A stretch of DNA of 64,000 nt from Streptomyces sp. I6 (GTDB lineage: Bacteria > Actinomycetota > Actinomycetes > Streptomycetales > Streptomycetaceae): assembly GCA_003725745.1 (NCBI GenBank), contig RHDP01000001.1:4224501-4288500 (forward strand), read 5' to 3'. The position numbers and the translations under genes were made by a program. Below the pieces are notes generated by a model. The model had not been told where the DNA came from. It saw only the letters and a program-made list of their open reading frames with translations, and did no database searches. Positions 8,200-16,293 of the stretch are shown in pieces. Numbering within the stretch: the first letter of the stretch is position 1; each line of letters opens with the position of its first letter.

Positions 8200-8553
8200 C
8201 CCGTGGCCGGGAACGCTGGCGGAGGAGGCGCGGCACGTGCACCGGCTGTCGGCGCCCGTCTGACCCGTGGCCGGGAACGCTGGCGGAGGAGGCGCGGCAC
8301 GTGCACCGGCTGTCGGTACCCGTCTGACCCGTGGCCGGGAACGCTGGTGGAGGAGGCGCGGCACGTGCACCGGCTGTCGGTACCCGTCTGACCCGTGGCC
8401 GGGAACGCTGGTGGAGGAGGCGCGGCACGTGCACCGGCTGTCGGTACCCGTCTGACCCGTGGCCGGGAACGCTGGTGGAGGAGGCGCGGCACGTGCACCG
8501 GCTCTCGGTACCCGTCTGACCCGTGGCCGGGAACGCTGGCGGAGGAGGCGCGG
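8164..8553 (+). repeat. 64-bp tandem repeat array, six copies
   Basis: Six head-to-tail copies of a 64-bp unit begin inside the last codons of the preceding gene; the ACGTGCACCGGCTGTCGG core recurs at 8171, 8235, 8299, 8363, 8427 and 8491. Copies 1-2 read GGCGCC and copies 3-6 GGTACC at the same place, and GCTGGCGG/GCTGGTGG varies, so the copies have drifted or been homogenised. The unit is not a multiple of three, and each copy brings its own TGA, so it does not extend the protein. There are no unique spacers, so it is not CRISPR. Each unit contains the palindrome GCACGTGC. Confidence 0.97.
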
Positions 8554-8976
8554 GTACGGGTGGACCGCCTCGCGGGGGCCGGCCGTCACGGAGGGACGTG
8601 CCGAGGGAGCGTTCGCCCCACGGCGGACCGCACCGGCGGGGGCGCCCGCCGGTGCTGGGGAGAGCCGCGGGAAGCCGTGAGGAGCCGCGCGGAAGACACG
8701 TGGAGCCGCGCGGAAGACACGTGGAGCCACGGGGAGCCGCGGGGAGGGGCGTACCGCGAGGAGCCGTGTGTTCCCGCCGCCCGGCCCGGGCTCACCCGTA
8801 CGGGCGACCCGGACGCGACAGGAGGCCGGAGAGTCCATATCGTGGTCAGGAGCGGGTGAGCTTACCCACACCGAACGACGGCCAAGCGTCGTCAGACGCG
8901 TTTTCTTCCCCCTATAGGGCTGAACTTTTGTTGATCTCGAGTTAGTTGGGCCTTGAAGGGGCCTACTCTTCAACGG
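8554..8976. other. Intergenic stretch after the 64-bp array
   Basis: About 420 bp without a convincing gene. It holds a 21-bp direct duplication (8682-8702 and 8703-8723, core GCCGCGCGGAAGACACGTG). The last 100 bp are relatively AT-rich (TTTTCTTCCCCCTATAGGG, TTGTTGATCTCGAG) and probably carry the promoter of the amidohydrolase gene. TACTCT at 8964-8969 lies 7 nt before the GTG at 8977, which fits a leaderless transcript. Confidence 0.6.
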
Positions 8977-10227
8977 GTGAACCAGTTGATGTCCCGCGAG
9001 CCCGACGCCGGTCCCCCCGGCGAAGCCGAGTTGCCCGGCGACCACGTTCTGCCCGGCACGCTGCCCGACGCCCTGCGCACCGAACTCATCGCCTTCCGCC
9101 GGGACTTGCACATGCACCCGGAACTGGGGAACCAGGAGTTCCGCACGACTGCCGCGATCAAGACGCGGCTGGAGGCCGCCGGCCTGCACCCGCAGGTGCT
9201 CTCGACCGGTACGGGACTGGTGTGCGACGTGGGTACCGACCGGGTGCGGCCCATGCTCGCGCTGCGCGCCGACATCGACGGCCTGCCGATCCCGGACACC
9301 AAGGCGGGAGTGCCGTACCGCTCGACCGTGCCGGACCGGGCCCACGCCTGCGGCCACGACGTCCACACCACGGTGGTGCTCGGCGCCGGACTGGTGCTCG
9401 CGGACCTCGACCGGCAGGGGCTGCTGCCCCACCCGGTGCGGCTGCTCTTCCAGCCCGCGGAGGAGGTGCTGCCGGGCGGCGCGGCCGACGCCATCGAGTC
9501 CGGGGTGCTGGACGGGGTGGGCCGGATCATCGCCGTGCACTGCGACCCCCGCGTCGACGCCGGCCGGATCGGACTGCGCATCGGTCCCATCACCTCGGCG
9601 TGCGATCGGCTGGAGATCACCCTCGACGGCCCCGGCGGCCACACCGCCCGCCCGCATCTGACCACGGACCTGGTCACGGCCGCCGCCAAGATCGTCACCG
9701 AGGTCCCCGCGCTGCTGGCCCGCCGGGTCGACACCCGTTCCGGACTCGCTCTGACCTGGGGCCGCATCGAGTCCGGGCACGCCTGCAACGTGATCCCGCA
9801 GCACGCGGAACTCGCGGGCACCGTCCGCTGCCTTGACCTGCCGGCCTGGCGGGAGGCCCCGGACCTGGTGCACGCGGCGGTCGACGAGATCGCGACCCTG
9901 CACCGGGCGAAGTCCCAGATCAACTACATCCGCGGGGTGCCGCCCGTGGTCAACGACCCCGTGGTCGCCGAGCTGCTGCACGACGCCCACGCCGCGCGGC
10001 GCGGATCGCAGGCGATCGAGGACACCGAGCAGAGCCTCGGCGGCGAGGACTTCTCCTGGTACCTGGAACACGTCCCGGGCGCCATGGCCCGCCTGGGCGT
10101 CCGTGCCCCGGGGTCGGGCACCCGTCTCGACCTGCACCGGGGCGACTTCGATGTAGACGAGGAGGCCATCCGTGTCGGCGTCGAACTCTTCACTGCGGCG
10201 GCGCTGCTTGACGACCACCGATCGTAA
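8977..10227 (+). CDS. M20D-family amidohydrolase (AmiA/AmiB-like)
   Basis: A cytosolic metallohydrolase of about 416 residues in the M20D amidohydrolase/hippurate hydrolase family, which cleaves N-acyl or amide bonds. Motifs in order: FRRDLHMHPELGNQEFRT, the metal-binding and acidic ALRADIDGLPI and HACGHDVHTT, LLFQPAEEVLPGGA with the catalytic Glu-Glu, a dimerisation lid region (GPGGHTARPHL) and a C-terminal GGEDFSWYLEHVPGAMARLG. GTG 8977 is chosen because a TACTCT -10-like box sits 7 nt upstream (possible leaderless mRNA); ATG 8989 is an alternative. A similar M20D pair lies beside the M. tuberculosis nucleoside genes, which matches its place before the nucleoside importer here. The natural substrate is unknown. 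Confidence 0.9.
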   Translation: MNQLMSREPDAGPPGEAELPGDHVLPGTLPDALRTELIAFRRDLHMHPELGNQEFRTTAAIKTRLEAAGLHPQVLSTGTGLVCDVGTDRVRPMLALRADIDGLPIPDTKAGVPYRSTVPDRAHACGHDVHTTVVLGAGLVLADLDRQGLLPHPVRLLFQPAEEVLPGGAADAIESGVLDGVGRIIAVHCDPRVDAGRIGLRIGPITSACDRLEITLDGPGGHTARPHLTTDLVTAAAKIVTEVPALLARRVDTRSGLALTWGRIESGHACNVIPQHAELAGTVRCLDLPAWREAPDLVHAAVDEIATLHRAKSQINYIRGVPPVVNDPVVAELLHDAHAARRGSQAIEDTEQSLGGEDFSWYLEHVPGAMARLGVRAPGSGTRLDLHRGDFDVDEEAIRVGVELFTAAALLDDHRS

Positions 10228-10300
10228 CCGGACAGTTCACCTTGTGTTCGTCGAACGCGACGATCCGATAACGGCTGTCGAACACGTCTTTACCTGACAT

Positions 10301-10312
10301 CTACGCGCGTTA
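10301..10312. promoter_or_regulatory. Putative nucleoside-regulon operator (degenerate copy)
   Basis: CTACGCGCGTTA differs from the palindrome CTACGCGCGTAG in the last two bases and lies 62 nt before the BMP lipoprotein start. It is the weakest of five copies in the window; the other four are perfect and also precede nucleoside genes. Operator function is inferred. Confidence 0.6.
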
Positions 10313-10374
10313 CGATCGCCGCAAAACCAGCGCCGGAAGTGGCGCTTTCGGTCAGGTTTATAAGGAGCCTCTCA

Positions 10375-11421
10375 GTGCGCCGGATCACCAGGATCGCCAC
10401 CGTGGGCATAGCGTCCGCGGCTCTCGCGCTGTCCGCCACCGCGTGTGGCGGCAAGACCTCGTCCGAGGCCGGCTCGGACGGTGGTACCAAGGCGGCCATC
10501 GCCTACGACATCGGCGGCCGCGGCGACCAGTCGTTCAACGACGCCGCCTACGCGGGCCTCGCCAAGGCCGAGAAGGAGCTCGGTGTCAAGGGCACCGAGG
10601 CCGAGCCCAGCGAGGGCGAGGCGGACCCGGACAAGGTCCAGCGCCTCACGTCGCTGGCCCGCGCCGGGAACAACCCGGTGATCGGCGTCGGCTTCGCCTA
10701 CGCTCCGGCCATCGCCGAGGTCGCTCCGAAGTTCCCGGACACCACCTTCGGTCTCATCGACGACACCTCCAAGACCGGCAAGAACATCGCCAACCTGGTC
10801 TTCAACGAGGAGCAGGGCTCGTACCTGGCCGGTGTCGCCGCCGCCAAGGTGACGAAGTCCAACACCGTCGGCTTCATCGGCGGCGTCGAGACCCCGCTGA
10901 TCAAGAAGTTCGAGGCGGGCTACGTCCAGGGCGTCAAGGACACCAACAAGGACGTCAACGTCAAGGTCCAGTACCTGACCCAGCCGCCGGACTTCGGTGG
11001 CTTCTCCAAGCCGGACCTCGGCAAGGCCGCGGCACAGGGTCAGCTCGACGCCGGTGCCGACGTGATCTACGCCGCCGCCGGTCTCGCGGGCTCCGGCTCG
11101 ATCGAGGCGGCCGCCAAGGCCAAGAAGTGGGCCATCGGCGTCGACTCGGACCAGTACAACCAGCAGGGCCTGGCCGCGTACAAGGACTTCATCCTCACCT
11201 CGGTGACGAAGGACGTCTCGGACGCCGTCTTCAACCTCATCAAGTCGGTCGAGGACGGCAAGCCGCAGTCCGGTGAGATCCGCTACGGCCTGGACAAGGA
11301 CGGCGTGGGCCTGGCCACCTCCAACCCGGCCTTCACCAAGATGACGGACGTCGTCGCCGCGGTCGACAAGGCGAAGGCCGACATCATCGCCGGCAAGATC
11401 GAGGTCAAGTCCGCTCCGTAA
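10375..11421 (+). CDS. BMP-family nucleoside-binding lipoprotein
   Basis: A 348-residue substrate-binding lipoprotein of the BmpA/Med family, which delivers nucleosides to an ABC importer. GTG 10375 has an excellent AAGGAG site 7 nt upstream. The signal peptide ends in LALSATAC, with the lipidated Cys at residue 24; Ala replaces the usual Leu at -3. The mature domain has the family segments AIAYDIGGRGDQSFNDAAYAGL, VIGVGFAYAPAIAEVAPKFPDTTFGLID, NIANLVFNEEQGSYLAGVAAA and VIYAAAGLAGSGSIEAAAK. It is followed by a terminator-like stem and then the ATPase and permease genes, so it is probably made in excess of the membrane components. A degenerate copy of the nucleoside palindrome precedes it. Confidence 0.93.
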   Translation: MRRITRIATVGIASAALALSATACGGKTSSEAGSDGGTKAAIAYDIGGRGDQSFNDAAYAGLAKAEKELGVKGTEAEPSEGEADPDKVQRLTSLARAGNNPVIGVGFAYAPAIAEVAPKFPDTTFGLIDDTSKTGKNIANLVFNEEQGSYLAGVAAAKVTKSNTVGFIGGVETPLIKKFEAGYVQGVKDTNKDVNVKVQYLTQPPDFGGFSKPDLGKAAAQGQLDAGADVIYAAAGLAGSGSIEAAAKAKKWAIGVDSDQYNQQGLAAYKDFILTSVTKDVSDAVFNLIKSVEDGKPQSGEIRYGLDKDGVGLATSNPAFTKMTDVVAAVDKAKADIIAGKIEVKSAP

Positions 11422-11440
11422 CCGAGCGGCCCGATCCGAT

Positions 11441-11491
11441 GGTCCCCGGGTCCGGGAGGGCAGCGCGAGCCGCCCTTCCGGACCCCGGACC
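11441..11491. terminator. Long imperfect stem between lipoprotein and ATPase genes
   Basis: GGTCC...GTCCGGGAGGGC (11441-11461) pairs with GCCCTTCCGGAC...GGACC (11472-11491) to give a stem of about 18-20 bp with one mismatch or bulge. A partial terminator here would let the binding protein be made in excess over the ATPase and permeases, as is usual in ABC operons. Confidence 0.6.
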
Positions 11492-11526
11492 GGGTTCTGG
11501 CCGTCGGTTTTCGCTATTCGCGACCG

Positions 11527-11538
11527 CTACGCGCGTAG
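11527..11538. promoter_or_regulatory. Putative nucleoside-regulon operator
   Basis: A perfect CTACGCGCGTAG palindrome lies 104 nt before the ATPase gene and after the lipoprotein terminator. This suggests that the ATPase-permease-cdd-deoA unit has its own regulated promoter. Confidence 0.7.
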
Positions 11539-11642
11539 AGCCCCTGTGGGCGAGGTAACTTCGCCCCACTCCCTGCCCGCGACACCCTCGTGGCGTCCGC
11601 CCTGCCCACTGCTTCTCGCTCCTTCCCCGCCAAGGAGAGTGC

Positions 11643-13214
11643 GTCATCAACGCGTCCAGTCCGTCAACGCCGCCGGCTGTAGAACTGCGCGGCATCACCA
11701 AGCGCTTCCCCGGCGTCGTCGCCAACCACGACATCGACATCACCATCGGCAAGGGCACGGTCCACGCCCTCGTCGGTGAGAACGGTGCCGGCAAGTCGAC
11801 CCTGATGAAGATCCTCTACGGCATGCAGAAGCCGGACGAGGGGACGATCACGATCGACGGCAGGCAGGTCGGCTTCCACAGCCCGGCCGATGCCATCGCG
11901 GCCGGCATCGGCATGGTCCACCAGCACTTCATGCTGGCGGACAACCTCACCGTGCTCGAGAACGTCGTGCTCGGCGGCGAGAAGCTGTACGGGATCGGGG
12001 CGAAGGCCCGCGACAAGATCAGGGAGATCTCCGACGCGTACGGGCTGAACATCCGCCCCGACGTCCTGGTCGAGCAGCTCGGTGTCGCCGACCGCCAGCG
12101 CGTCGAGATCCTCAAGGTGCTCTACCGCGGCGCCCGCACCCTCATCCTCGACGAGCCGACCGCGGTGCTGGTGCCGCAGGAGGTCGAGGCGCTCTTCGAT
12201 AACCTCCGCGAGCTCAAGGCCGAGGGCCTGACCGTCATCTTCATCTCCCACAAGCTGGGCGAGGTGCTCTCGGTGGCCGACGAGATCACCGTCATCCGCC
12301 GCGGCACCACCGTCGGTACCGCCGACCCGCGCAGCACCACCCCGAAGCAGCTCGCCGAGCTGATGGTGGGAAGCGAGCTGCCCTCGCCGGAGACCCGCGA
12401 GTCGACCGTGACCGATGTGCCGATGCTGGACGTCGACGGGCTGCGGCTGACCGCGACCGACCCCGACGGTGTCGTCCGCGAGGTCCTCGACGGCATCTCC
12501 CTCACCATCCACAAGGGCGAGGTCATGGGCATCGCCGGTGTCGAGGGCAACGGCCAGACCGAGCTCATCGAGGCGCTGATGGGCATGCGCGACCCCGACG
12601 GCGGCGTCATCACCCTCGACGGGACGGACATCTCGCACGCCCCGACCCGCAAGCGCCGCGAGGACGGCATCGGGTACATCCCCGAGGACCGCCACCGCCA
12701 CGGACTGCTGCTCGAGTCGCCGCTCTGGGAGAACCGCATCCTCGGCCACGTCACCGAGCGGCCCAACAGCGTCAAGGGCCTGCTCGACCTCAGGGCGGCC
12801 CGCAAGGACACCGAGCGGATCGTCCGCGAGTACGACGTCCGCACCCCCGGCATCGAGGTCACGGCCGCGTCCCTGTCCGGCGGCAACCAGCAGAAGCTGA
12901 TCGTCGGCCGCGAGATGAGCCACCACCCCAAGCTGCTGATCGCCGCCCACCCCACGCGGGGCGTGGACGTCGGCGCGCAGGCGCAGATCTGGGACCAGAT
13001 CCGCGAGGCACGGCGGGAGGGCCTGGCGGTGCTGCTGATCTCCGCCGACCTGGACGAGCTGATCGGGCTCTCCGACACCCTGCGGGTGATGTACCGCGGC
13101 CGGCTGGTCGCGGACGCCGACCCCGCCACGATCACCCCCGAGGAGCTGGGTTCGGCCATGACCGGCGCCGCCACCGGCCACCTCGAGCACAACGAGAACG
13201 GTGAGGGCCGATGA
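11643..13214 (+). CDS. Nucleoside ABC transporter ATPase, two ABC domains
   Basis: A duplicated ABC ATPase of about 523 residues, RbsA/NupA-like. The N-terminal domain has Walker A GENGAGKST, a Q-loop region (VHQHFMLADNLTV) and Walker B LILDEPTAVL. The C-terminal domain has a degenerate Walker A (GVEGNGQTE), signature LSGGNQQK and a Walker B variant LLIAAHPTRGVD in which Ala replaces the Glu. The coding frame clearly includes VINASSPSTPPAVELRGITKRFPGVVANHDI, but no ATG, GTG or TTG lies in frame between the stop at 11556 and the Walker A motif. AAGGAG at 11632-11637 points to GTC 11643 or ATC 11646 as the start, or to a sequence error. It overlaps the next gene by ATGA. Confidence 0.9.
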   Translation, partial: VINASSPSTPPAVELRGITKRFPGVVANHDIDITIGKGTVHALVGENGAGKSTLMKILYGMQKPDEGTITIDGRQVGFHSPADAIAAGIGMVHQHFMLADNLTVLENVVLGGEKLYGIGAKARDKIREISDAYGLNIRPDVLVEQLGVADRQRVEILKVLYRGARTLILDEPTAVLVPQEVEALFDNLRELKAEGLTVIFISHKLGEVLSVADEITVIRRGTTVGTADPRSTTPKQLAELMVGSELPSPETRESTVTDVPMLDVDGLRLTATDPDGVVREVLDGISLTIHKGEVMGIAGVEGNGQTELIEALMGMRDPDGGVITLDGTDISHAPTRKRREDGIGYIPEDRHRHGLLLESPLWENRILGHVTERPNSVKGLLDLRAARKDTERIVREYDVRTPGIEVTAASLSGGNQQKLIVGREMSHHPKLLIAAHPTRGVDVGAQAQIWDQIREARREGLAVLLISADLDELIGLSDTLRVMYRGRLVADADPATITPEELGSAMTGAATGHLEHNENGEGR

Positions 13215-14320
13215 AGAAGTTCGACAAGGACCGGCTGCTCCTCGGCATCGCCGGCCCGGGTCTCGCCCTGGTCGTGGCGTTCCTGCTCACCTCCGTGGTG
13301 CTGCTCGTCTCGGACCGCGACCCGATCGAGCCGTACCGCCTGATGTTCCAGACGGCCGAGTTCACGGACGTCCAGGTCAACATCATCAACCAGGCCGGTA
13401 CGTACTACCTCGCCGCGCTCGCCGTGGCCGTCGGCTTCCGGATGAACCTGTTCAACATCGGTGTGGACGGCCAGTACCGCCTCGCCGTGATGCTCGCCGC
13501 CGTCGTCGGCGCGTCCGTCGAACTGCCCGGCCCCCTGCACATCCTGCTGATCGTGATCGTCGCCATGCTGGTCGGGGCGCTCTGGGCCGGTATCGCCGGA
13601 ATCCTGAAGACCACCCGCGGGGTCAGCGAGGTCGTCTCCACGATCATGCTCAACGCGATCGCCACCAGCCTGATCGCCTGGATGATCCTCCCCGCCAACC
13701 TCGGCGAGCAGCTGCCCGGCTCGAACGACCTGACCACCGGCGAGATCGCCGAGTCCGGCTGGTTCCCGGGCCTGGCGATGGAGGGCGGCACCATCTACGG
13801 CTTCACCCTCGTGGCCTTCGCCCTCGGCATCGTCTACTGGTTCACGCTCAACCGCACCCGCTTCGGCTTCGACCTGCGCGCCACCGGTGCCAGCGAGTCC
13901 GCGGCGCAGGCGAGCGGTGTCGACTCCAAGAAGATGGTCCTCACCGCCATGCTGATCTCGGGCGCGGTGGCCGGTCTCGTCGGCATGCCGCTGCTGCTGG
14001 GCCAGACCCACACGTACAGCCTGAGCTTCCCGGCCGGCGTCGGCTTCACCGGCATCACCATCGCCCTGCTGGGCCGCAACAACCCGATCGGCATCTTCTT
14101 CGCCGCGCTCCTCATCTCCTTCATCGAGAAGACCTCGGCCGACCTGGACCAGTTCGGCTACGAGAAGGAGATCGCGACGATCATGCAGGGACTCATCGTG
14201 ATCTCGGTCGTCGTGTCCTACGAACTCGTCCGCCAGTACGGGCTCCGCCGCCAGCAGCAGAAGGTCGGCGAGGAACTCGCCGCCCAGGCCCGCAGGAACA
14301 AGGAAGAGGTTGCGCTGTGA
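13211..14320 (+). CDS. Nucleoside ABC transporter permease 1
   Basis: A 369-residue integral membrane protein of the BPD_transp_2 family (branched-chain amino acid/ribose/nucleoside type). Hydrophobic segments occur throughout, for example LLLGIAGPGLALVVAFLLTSVVLLV near residue 10, ILLIVIVAMLVGALWAGIAGIL, and AMLISGAVAGLVGMPLLLGQ. The GVSEVVSTIMLNAIA segment is typical of permeases paired with BMP lipoproteins. It begins inside the ATPase stop (ATGA) and its own stop overlaps the start of a small reading frame (GTGA) leading to permease 2, so the operon is tightly coupled. It forms the membrane channel with the second permease. Confidence 0.92.
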   Translation: MKKFDKDRLLLGIAGPGLALVVAFLLTSVVLLVSDRDPIEPYRLMFQTAEFTDVQVNIINQAGTYYLAALAVAVGFRMNLFNIGVDGQYRLAVMLAAVVGASVELPGPLHILLIVIVAMLVGALWAGIAGILKTTRGVSEVVSTIMLNAIATSLIAWMILPANLGEQLPGSNDLTTGEIAESGWFPGLAMEGGTIYGFTLVAFALGIVYWFTLNRTRFGFDLRATGASESAAQASGVDSKKMVLTAMLISGAVAGLVGMPLLLGQTHTYSLSFPAGVGFTGITIALLGRNNPIGIFFAALLISFIEKTSADLDQFGYEKEIATIMQGLIVISVVVSYELVRQYGLRRQQQKVGEELAAQARRNKEEVAL

Positions 14321-14445
14321 GTGACGCGCGCGCGGCCGCCGGGCCGCAGACGACGACGAAGGCCGCGGCCCTGCGCCGCGGGAGCGGAGAACGGGTCACC
14401 GCCCAGGCGTCAGCGCCGGGGGAGAACGAAATGAGGACGGCATGA
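14317..14445 (+). CDS. Possible 42-residue linking reading frame
   Basis: GTG 14317 overlaps the permease 1 stop (GTGA), and the frame closes with a TGA that overlaps the permease 2 start (ATGA, 14442-14445). It encodes a hydrophilic Ala/Thr/Arg-rich peptide, MSDARAAAGPQTTTKAAALR and so on. It may be translated only to couple the two permease genes, or it may be a frame-shifted N-terminal extension of permease 2. No recognisable domain. Confidence 0.35.
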   Translation: MSDARAAAGPQTTTKAAALRRGSGERVTAQASAPGENEMRTA

Positions 14446-15713
14446 GCGAGTCCACGAGCACGGTCTCGATGACGAGCACCGCGCCCCGGAAGGGCGGTGG
14501 ACGCCCCACGCTGTCGCTGCCCGTCATCCTGCTGGTCATCGCGGCCGGTCTCGCGCTGTTCTCGCTGGTCCGCGTGATCAGCGGAGCCAACGACCTGACC
14601 TCGGTCGGCCAGGTCTCCGGAGCCCTCCAGCTGGCCGTCCCGATCGGCCTCGCCGGACTCGGCGGCCTGTGGGCCGAGCGGGCCGGTGTGATCAACATCG
14701 GCCTCGAGGGCATGATGATCATGGGCACCTGGTTCGGTGCCTGGGCGGGGTTCCAGTGGGGCCCCTGGACCGGTGTCCTGATGGGCGTCGTCGGCGGCGC
14801 GCTCGGCGGCCTGCTGCACGCGGTCATGACGGTGACGTTCAACGTGAACCACATCGTCTCGGGTGTCGCCATCAACATCCTCGCCGTCGGCGTCACCCGC
14901 TACCTGTCGAACTTCACCTTCGCCGAGGAGCCCGGCGGCTCCTCGAAGCAGTCCCCGCGCATCGACCAGATCCCCGAGATCACCATTCCCGGGCTCTCGG
15001 AGGCGCTGGCGGACCTCCAGGCCAAGCACTGGTTCTTCGTCTCCGACCTGGCGGGCGTGCTCGGCGGCCTGGTCACCGACCTGTCCCTGCTGACGGTCAT
15101 CGCGCTGCTGCTGGTGCCCGCCACCTGGTGGATCCTGTGGCGCACCGGCTTCGGCCTGCGGCTGCGGTCCTGCGGTGAGAACCCCGTCGCCGCCGAGACC
15201 CTCGGCGTCAACGTCTACAAGTACAAGTACATCGCGGTGATCGCCTCCGGCGCGCTGGCCGGACTCGGCGGCGCCTTCCTCGTGATCGTCTCCACCGGCA
15301 TCTACCAGGAGGGCCAGACCGGAGGCCGCGGCTACATCGGTCTCGCCGCGATGATCTTCGGCAACTGGATGCCGGGAGGAATGGCGCTCGGAGCCGGACT
15401 GTTCGGCTTCACCGACAGCCTCAAGCTGCGCGGCGGCGCCGAGAACGTCCACGCCATGCTTCTGCTGCTGGCGATCCTGCTGGTGCTGGCCTTCGCCTGG
15501 CAGCTGTACAAGAAGAAGTACTGGCAGGGCGCGATCTCCCTCGCCGTCTCCGGCATGCTCTTCGTCTGGTACGGGTTCACCGACGCGCTGCCCAGCCAGT
15601 TCGTGGACGCCGCTCCCTATGTCACCACCCTCCTGGTCCTCGCGCTGTCGGCGCAGCGCCTCAGGCCGCCGAAGGCCGACGGCCAGCCGTACAAGAAGGG
15701 GCAGGGCAAGTGA
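14442..15713 (+). CDS. Nucleoside ABC transporter permease 2
   Basis: A 423-residue polytopic BPD_transp_2 permease, partner of the protein at 13211. It has a Ser/Thr-rich cytoplasmic N-terminus, then LSLPVILLVIAAGLALFSLVRVI, WAERAGVINIGLEGMMIMGTWFGAW (a conserved segment in this family), VNHIVSGVAINILAVGVTRYL, GENPVAAETLGVNVYKYKYIAVIASGALAGLGGAFL and GRGYIGLAAMIFGNWMPGGMALGAGLFG. The C-terminal basic tail follows a hydrophobic stretch (YVTTLLVLALSAQRL). Its stop overlaps the cytidine deaminase start by GTGA, tying import directly to catabolism of the imported cytidine. Confidence 0.92.
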   Translation: MSESTSTVSMTSTAPRKGGGRPTLSLPVILLVIAAGLALFSLVRVISGANDLTSVGQVSGALQLAVPIGLAGLGGLWAERAGVINIGLEGMMIMGTWFGAWAGFQWGPWTGVLMGVVGGALGGLLHAVMTVTFNVNHIVSGVAINILAVGVTRYLSNFTFAEEPGGSSKQSPRIDQIPEITIPGLSEALADLQAKHWFFVSDLAGVLGGLVTDLSLLTVIALLLVPATWWILWRTGFGLRLRSCGENPVAAETLGVNVYKYKYIAVIASGALAGLGGAFLVIVSTGIYQEGQTGGRGYIGLAAMIFGNWMPGGMALGAGLFGFTDSLKLRGGAENVHAMLLLLAILLVLAFAWQLYKKKYWQGAISLAVSGMLFVWYGFTDALPSQFVDAAPYVTTLLVLALSAQRLRPPKADGQPYKKGQGK

Positions 15714-16174
15714 CGCCCGGCCCCGCCCCGGCCGCCGAGGCCGGCGCCGTCGACTGGGCGGCCCTGCGCGAGGCGGCGCGGGACGCGATGTCCCACGCGT
15801 ACGTCCCGTACTCGGGCTACCCGGTCGGTGCGGCCGCCCTCGTCGACGACGGCCGCACGGTCAGCGGCTGCAACGTCGAGAACGCCTCGTACGGCCTGTC
15901 GCTGTGCGCCGAGTGCGGACTCGTGTCGCAGTTGCAGGCCTCGGGCGGCGGCCGGCTCACCCACTTCACCTGTGTGGACGGCAACGGCGACGTGCTGATG
16001 CCGTGCGGCCGCTGCCGCCAGCTCCTGTACGAGTTCGGCGGGCCCGCCCTGCTGCTGGACACCGAGGCGGGCGTCCTGCCCCTCTCCGAAATGCTGCCCC
16101 TGGCCTTCGGCCCGCAGAAGCTGGGCCCGGACAAGCCGGGGTCGCAGGAACCCGGCCCGGAGGCACCCCGCTAG
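15710..16174 (+). CDS. cdd: Cytidine deaminase
   Basis: This 154-residue homotetramer-type cytidine deaminase hydrolyses cytidine and deoxycytidine to uridine and deoxyuridine. The N-terminal AYVPYSGYPVGAAALVDDG contains the substrate-binding residues. CNVENASYGLSLCAECGLVSQL gives the first zinc Cys and catalytic Glu, and MPCGRCRQLLYEFG the other two zinc cysteines. The GTG start overlaps the permease stop (GTGA). A Pro/Gly-rich tail follows residue 140. It acts in the cytoplasm on nucleosides brought in by the upstream importer, and its product feeds the phosphorylase gene that follows. Confidence 0.95.
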   Translation: MTPGPAPAAEAGAVDWAALREAARDAMSHAYVPYSGYPVGAAALVDDGRTVSGCNVENASYGLSLCAECGLVSQLQASGGGRLTHFTCVDGNGDVLMPCGRCRQLLYEFGGPALLLDTEAGVLPLSEMLPLAFGPQKLGPDKPGSQEPGPEAPR

Positions 16175-16293
16175 TGCCCTGAGGGCACCGGGCCCCGCAG
16201 GGCCCTGACCCGGCGGCCCTTCCGCCGCTCCGGCGGAGGGGCCGCGCCATCTTTCGCACCACCTCGTTCGCACCCGGAAGGACCCCACCACAC

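Noticed and set aside
8164-8553. Possible CRISPR array
   Set aside because: Copies are directly contiguous with no unique spacers, the unit is 64 bp, and no cas genes are present.
6796-10218. 1140-codon open frame on the minus strand
   Set aside because: It is antisense to neuB, the second transferase, the 64-bp array and the amidohydrolase gene. Its internal peptide repeats are the 64-bp units read in rotating frames.
10246-10256. GTTCGTCGAAC as a LexA-like or other operator before the BMP lipoprotein gene
   Set aside because: It does not match the LexA spacing and I see no second copy with the same arrangement near other genes here. The CTACGCGCGTAG series is better supported.
16175-16293. 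GC-rich palindromes between cdd and deoA as a terminator or riboswitch
   Set aside because: Several short hairpins (GGGCCCCGCAGGGCCC, CCGGCGGCCCTTCCGCCG) are present, but none is long or conserved-looking enough, and cdd-deoA is expected to be one transcript.
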